64,000 bases of DNA from Xenophilus sp. L33 (GTDB lineage: Bacteria > Pseudomonadota > Gammaproteobacteria > Burkholderiales > Burkholderiaceae_C), in NCBI RefSeq assembly GCF_009765735.1, contig NZ_LMUW01000007.1:34035-98034 (forward strand). The letters run 5' to 3'. The notes beneath the pieces were generated by a model, which saw only the letters and a list, made by a program, of their open reading frames with translations, made no database searches and was not told the DNA's origin. The position numbers and the translations under genes are program-made. Of this stretch, positions 62,251 to 64,000 are shown piece after piece (within the stretch, counting starts at the first letter, position 1; each line of letters opens with the position of its first letter).

Positions 62251-62895
62251 ATGCAGAACGACGAGTCGAGCGCCATCGGCGCCCCCCACAGTCCGGACCC
62301 GGTGGCCGCCCCGGCGCGCAAGCGCCCGAAGCCGGGTGAACGGCGGGTGCAGATCCTGCAGGCCCTGGCCGCCATGCTGGAACAGCCGGGCGCCGAGCGC
62401 GTCACGACTGCGGCGCTGGCGGCGCGGCTGGACGTGAGCGAGGCGGCGCTTTACCGGCACTTCGCCAGCAAGGCGCAGATGTTCGAGGGGCTGATCGACT
62501 TCATCGAGCACAGCGTCTTCACCCTGGTCAACCAGATCGTCGAACGCGAGGCGCCGGCCCGCGAGCAGGCGGCCCGCATCGTCGCGATGCTGGTGCAGTT
62601 CGCCGAGAAGAACCCGGGCATGACCCGCGTGATGGTGGGCGACGCGCTGGTCTTCGAGAACGAGCGTCTGCAAAGCCGCATGAACCAGTTCTTCGACAAG
62701 ATCGAGGCGACCCTCCGGCAATCGCTGCGCGAAGGGGCGGCGGTCGACGGCTCGGCCACGCCGAGCGTCGATGCGCAGGTGCGTGCCTCGGCGCTGACCG
62801 CCTTCGTGGTCGGCCGCCTGCAGCGTTTCGCCCGCTCGGGCTTCCGTCGCGCGCCGTCGGAACACCTGGAAGCGTCGGTCGCGCTGATGCTCTGA
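62251..62895 (+). CDS. slmA: nucleoid occlusion factor SlmA (TetR family)
   Basis: The 214-aa protein has the SlmA pattern: a basic N-terminal tail, RVQILQALAAMLEQPGAERVTTAALAARL, the recognition helix VSEAALYRHFASKAQMFEGL, then IEHSVFTLVNQI and the C-terminal GRLQRFARSGFRR. SlmA binds chromosomal SBS sites and stops FtsZ ring assembly over the nucleoid. Its nearness to argB is a frequent Burkholderiales arrangement. The ATG at 62251 was chosen over in-frame upstream starts by family length. Confidence 0.9.
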   Translation: MQNDESSAIGAPHSPDPVAAPARKRPKPGERRVQILQALAAMLEQPGAERVTTAALAARLDVSEAALYRHFASKAQMFEGLIDFIEHSVFTLVNQIVEREAPAREQAARIVAMLVQFAEKNPGMTRVMVGDALVFENERLQSRMNQFFDKIEATLRQSLREGAAVDGSATPSVDAQVRASALTAFVVGRLQRFARSGFRRAPSEHLEASVALML

Positions 62896-62910
62896 AGCGG
62901 CGCGGGCCGG

Positions 62911-63327
62911 TCAGATCATCGACTTGCCCTGCTTCAACACCACGTCGCAGGCCTTCTTGGTCACCTGCGCCTTGAGGCCGCCGCCGCTCAGGTCGAAGGT
63001 CTTGCCGTCGCTGCCGGTCAGGAGGCCCTTGGCCCCGCTGACGTAGCCGCTGTCGGACGCCGGGTGGCCGCCCGGGATCTTGCTCATCAGCTGGTCCTTG
63101 ATGGTGTTGGCGGCGCCGCCGCTCAGGTAGTTGTTCTTGACGCAATACTGGAGCACGCCCGCGGCATTGCCGATGCTGCCGGAGGTCATCGAGCCGAGGC
63201 TGCCGCCGGTGGCGTTGCCGGCCAGGCCCTTGAGCATGTCGAGGTTCTGCGCCTGCGCGAGGGACGCGCTCGCGGCCAAGGCGAGCAGGGCGCCCATGCG
63301 AAGGAAGCGATGCGTGGATGGGTTCAT
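62911..63327 (-). CDS. DUF2501 family secreted protein
   Basis: The 138-aa protein has a signal peptide (basic start, MGALLALAASASLAQAQ, likely cleavage near residue 26) and a Gly/Ser/Leu-rich mature part with a YCVKNNYL segment and a second Cys in KKACDVVLKQGKS. These are features of the DUF2501 (E. coli YjjA) family of periplasmic proteins with no known function. A CAGGAG site upstream supports the ATG at 63327. It diverges from the SnoaL-like gene. Confidence 0.85.
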   Translation of the reverse strand: MNPSTHRFLRMGALLALAASASLAQAQNLDMLKGLAGNATGGSLGSMTSGSIGNAAGVLQYCVKNNYLSGGAANTIKDQLMSKIPGGHPASDSGYVSGAKGLLTGSDGKTFDLSGGGLKAQVTKKACDVVLKQGKSMI

Positions 63328-63481
63328 GTGCGGCTCCTGGCGGTCTGGGGGATGAAGGACTTCGGCGGGAACCTTAGCGCATGGCCATGGCGGCCCCGCG
63401 ACGACATTGAAACAGTTGGTGGAGCGGTCCTCGCGACCAGGCCCTAAAGTAGCGGCGCCATTTCCCTCCCAGAAAGCCCGC

Positions 63482-63952
63482 ATGATCCCCAAGACACTCG
63501 CATCGCTGCTGGCCGCGCTGGCCTTCGTCGCCGCACCCGCCGTCGCCTGGAGCCAGGCCCACACGCCCCAGGAAGAGGCCAACCGGCAGGCGGTGCTGGC
63601 CTTCTACGAGAAGGGCCTGAACCAGAAGGACGCCGACGCCGCGCTGCAATACGTCGGCAACCGCTACGTCCAGCACGACCCGGGCGCGCCCGACGGCCCG
63701 GAAGGCTTTCGCAAGTTCGTGGCCTTCCTGAAGGAGAAGGCGCCGCAGTCACACAGCGACATCACGGCGTCCTTCGTCGATGGCGACTACGTCATCCTGC
63801 ATGTGCATTCGGTGCGCGAGCCGGGCACGCGGGGCAACGCGATCGTCGACATCTTCAAGCTCGAGAACGGCAAGATCGTCGAGCACTGGGACGTGGTGCA
63901 GCCGATCCCGGAGACCTCGGCCAACGACAACACGATGTTCGAGAAGCGCTAG
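63482..63952 (+). CDS. secreted SnoaL-like / NTF2-fold protein
   Basis: The 156-aa protein has a signal peptide (LASLLAALAFVAAPAVAWSQA, split here as LASLLAALAFVAA and PAVAWSQA) and then a SnoaL/NTF2-like fold: NRQAVLAFYEKGLNQKDADAAL, YVQHDPGAPDGPEGF and a C-terminal GNAIVDIFKLENGKIVEHWDV. The fold is used by many small enzymes and binding proteins, and the HD/HWD residues line the pocket in some of them. Its activity cannot be predicted; a periplasmic location is likely. Confidence 0.82.
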   Translation: MIPKTLASLLAALAFVAAPAVAWSQAHTPQEEANRQAVLAFYEKGLNQKDADAALQYVGNRYVQHDPGAPDGPEGFRKFVAFLKEKAPQSHSDITASFVDGDYVILHVHSVREPGTRGNAIVDIFKLENGKIVEHWDVVQPIPETSANDNTMFEKR

Positions 63953-64000
63953 ATGTGATGTTTCAATAGGTTGTTCACCCGGACAGGTCTGGGAAACTGG

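Overview
The window looks like part of the chromosome of a GC-rich betaproteobacterium in Burkholderiales, most likely Comamonadaceae and Variovorax-like. The basis is gene content: an argB/slmA neighbourhood, a PhaI/PhaF-type phasin, a bacterial acyl-CoA-binding protein and DUF445 and DUF2501 proteins, together with high GC and frequent ATGA/TTGA stop-start overlaps. This placement is an inference from content; no 16S or marker search was possible.

Layout. Positions 1-9610 are metabolic. On the minus strand lie argE and a DUF445 membrane protein that runs off the left edge. On the plus strand is a tightly coupled run of M20D amidohydrolase, DUF2817/M14-like peptidase, molybdopterin oxidoreductase, HELAH metallopeptidase lipoprotein and an OafA-type acyltransferase with an SGNH domain. 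Positions 9633-14182 hold the acyl-CoA-binding protein, a GtrB/GtrA-type trio, and TPR, TetR and phasin genes. From about 14.3 to 60.2 kb the window is one large cell-surface polysaccharide (O-antigen-like) locus. Positions 60202-63952 return to chromosomal genes (argB, galE, slmA, DUF2501, SnoaL-like).

The polysaccharide locus can be read as a pathway. rfbBDAC makes dTDP-L-rhamnose. An aminotransferase and a bifunctional acetyltransferase/3,4-ketoisomerase (31293-32393 and 29402-30355) should divert the dTDP-4-keto-6-deoxyglucose intermediate to dTDP-Fuc3NAc or dTDP-Qui3NAc. manC, gmd, a perosamine-synthase-like aminotransferase and a NeuD/PerB-like acetyltransferase should give GDP-N-acetylperosamine, and fcl should give GDP-L-fucose from the same intermediate. 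A WecA-like enzyme (59069-60163) would start the chain on undecaprenyl phosphate. At least eight cytoplasmic-type glycosyltransferases (GT4/GT-B and GT2) would extend it. An ABC-2 exporter (Wzm/Wzt, the latter without a carbohydrate-binding domain) would move it across the inner membrane. Two methyltransferases may modify or cap it. No wzx, wzy, wzz or waaL and no phosphomannomutase was seen.

A second theme is decoration on the periplasmic side. The five-gene operon 26829-32393 contains sugar synthesis, a DPM1/GtrB-like lipid-sugar transferase, a GtrA flippase and a GT-C-like polytopic protein: a self-contained build, load, flip and attach cassette. A second GtrB/GtrA pair lies at 10090-11447, with two further GT-C-like proteins (16116-18185, 21893-23617) and three acyltransferase-3 proteins.

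Base composition is mosaic: about 21.3-32.4 kb is clearly less GC-rich than its surroundings, and the break falls between rfbA and rfbC. This suggests a recombined serotype-specific segment. No tRNA, rRNA, insertion sequence, phage gene or CRISPR array was recognised.
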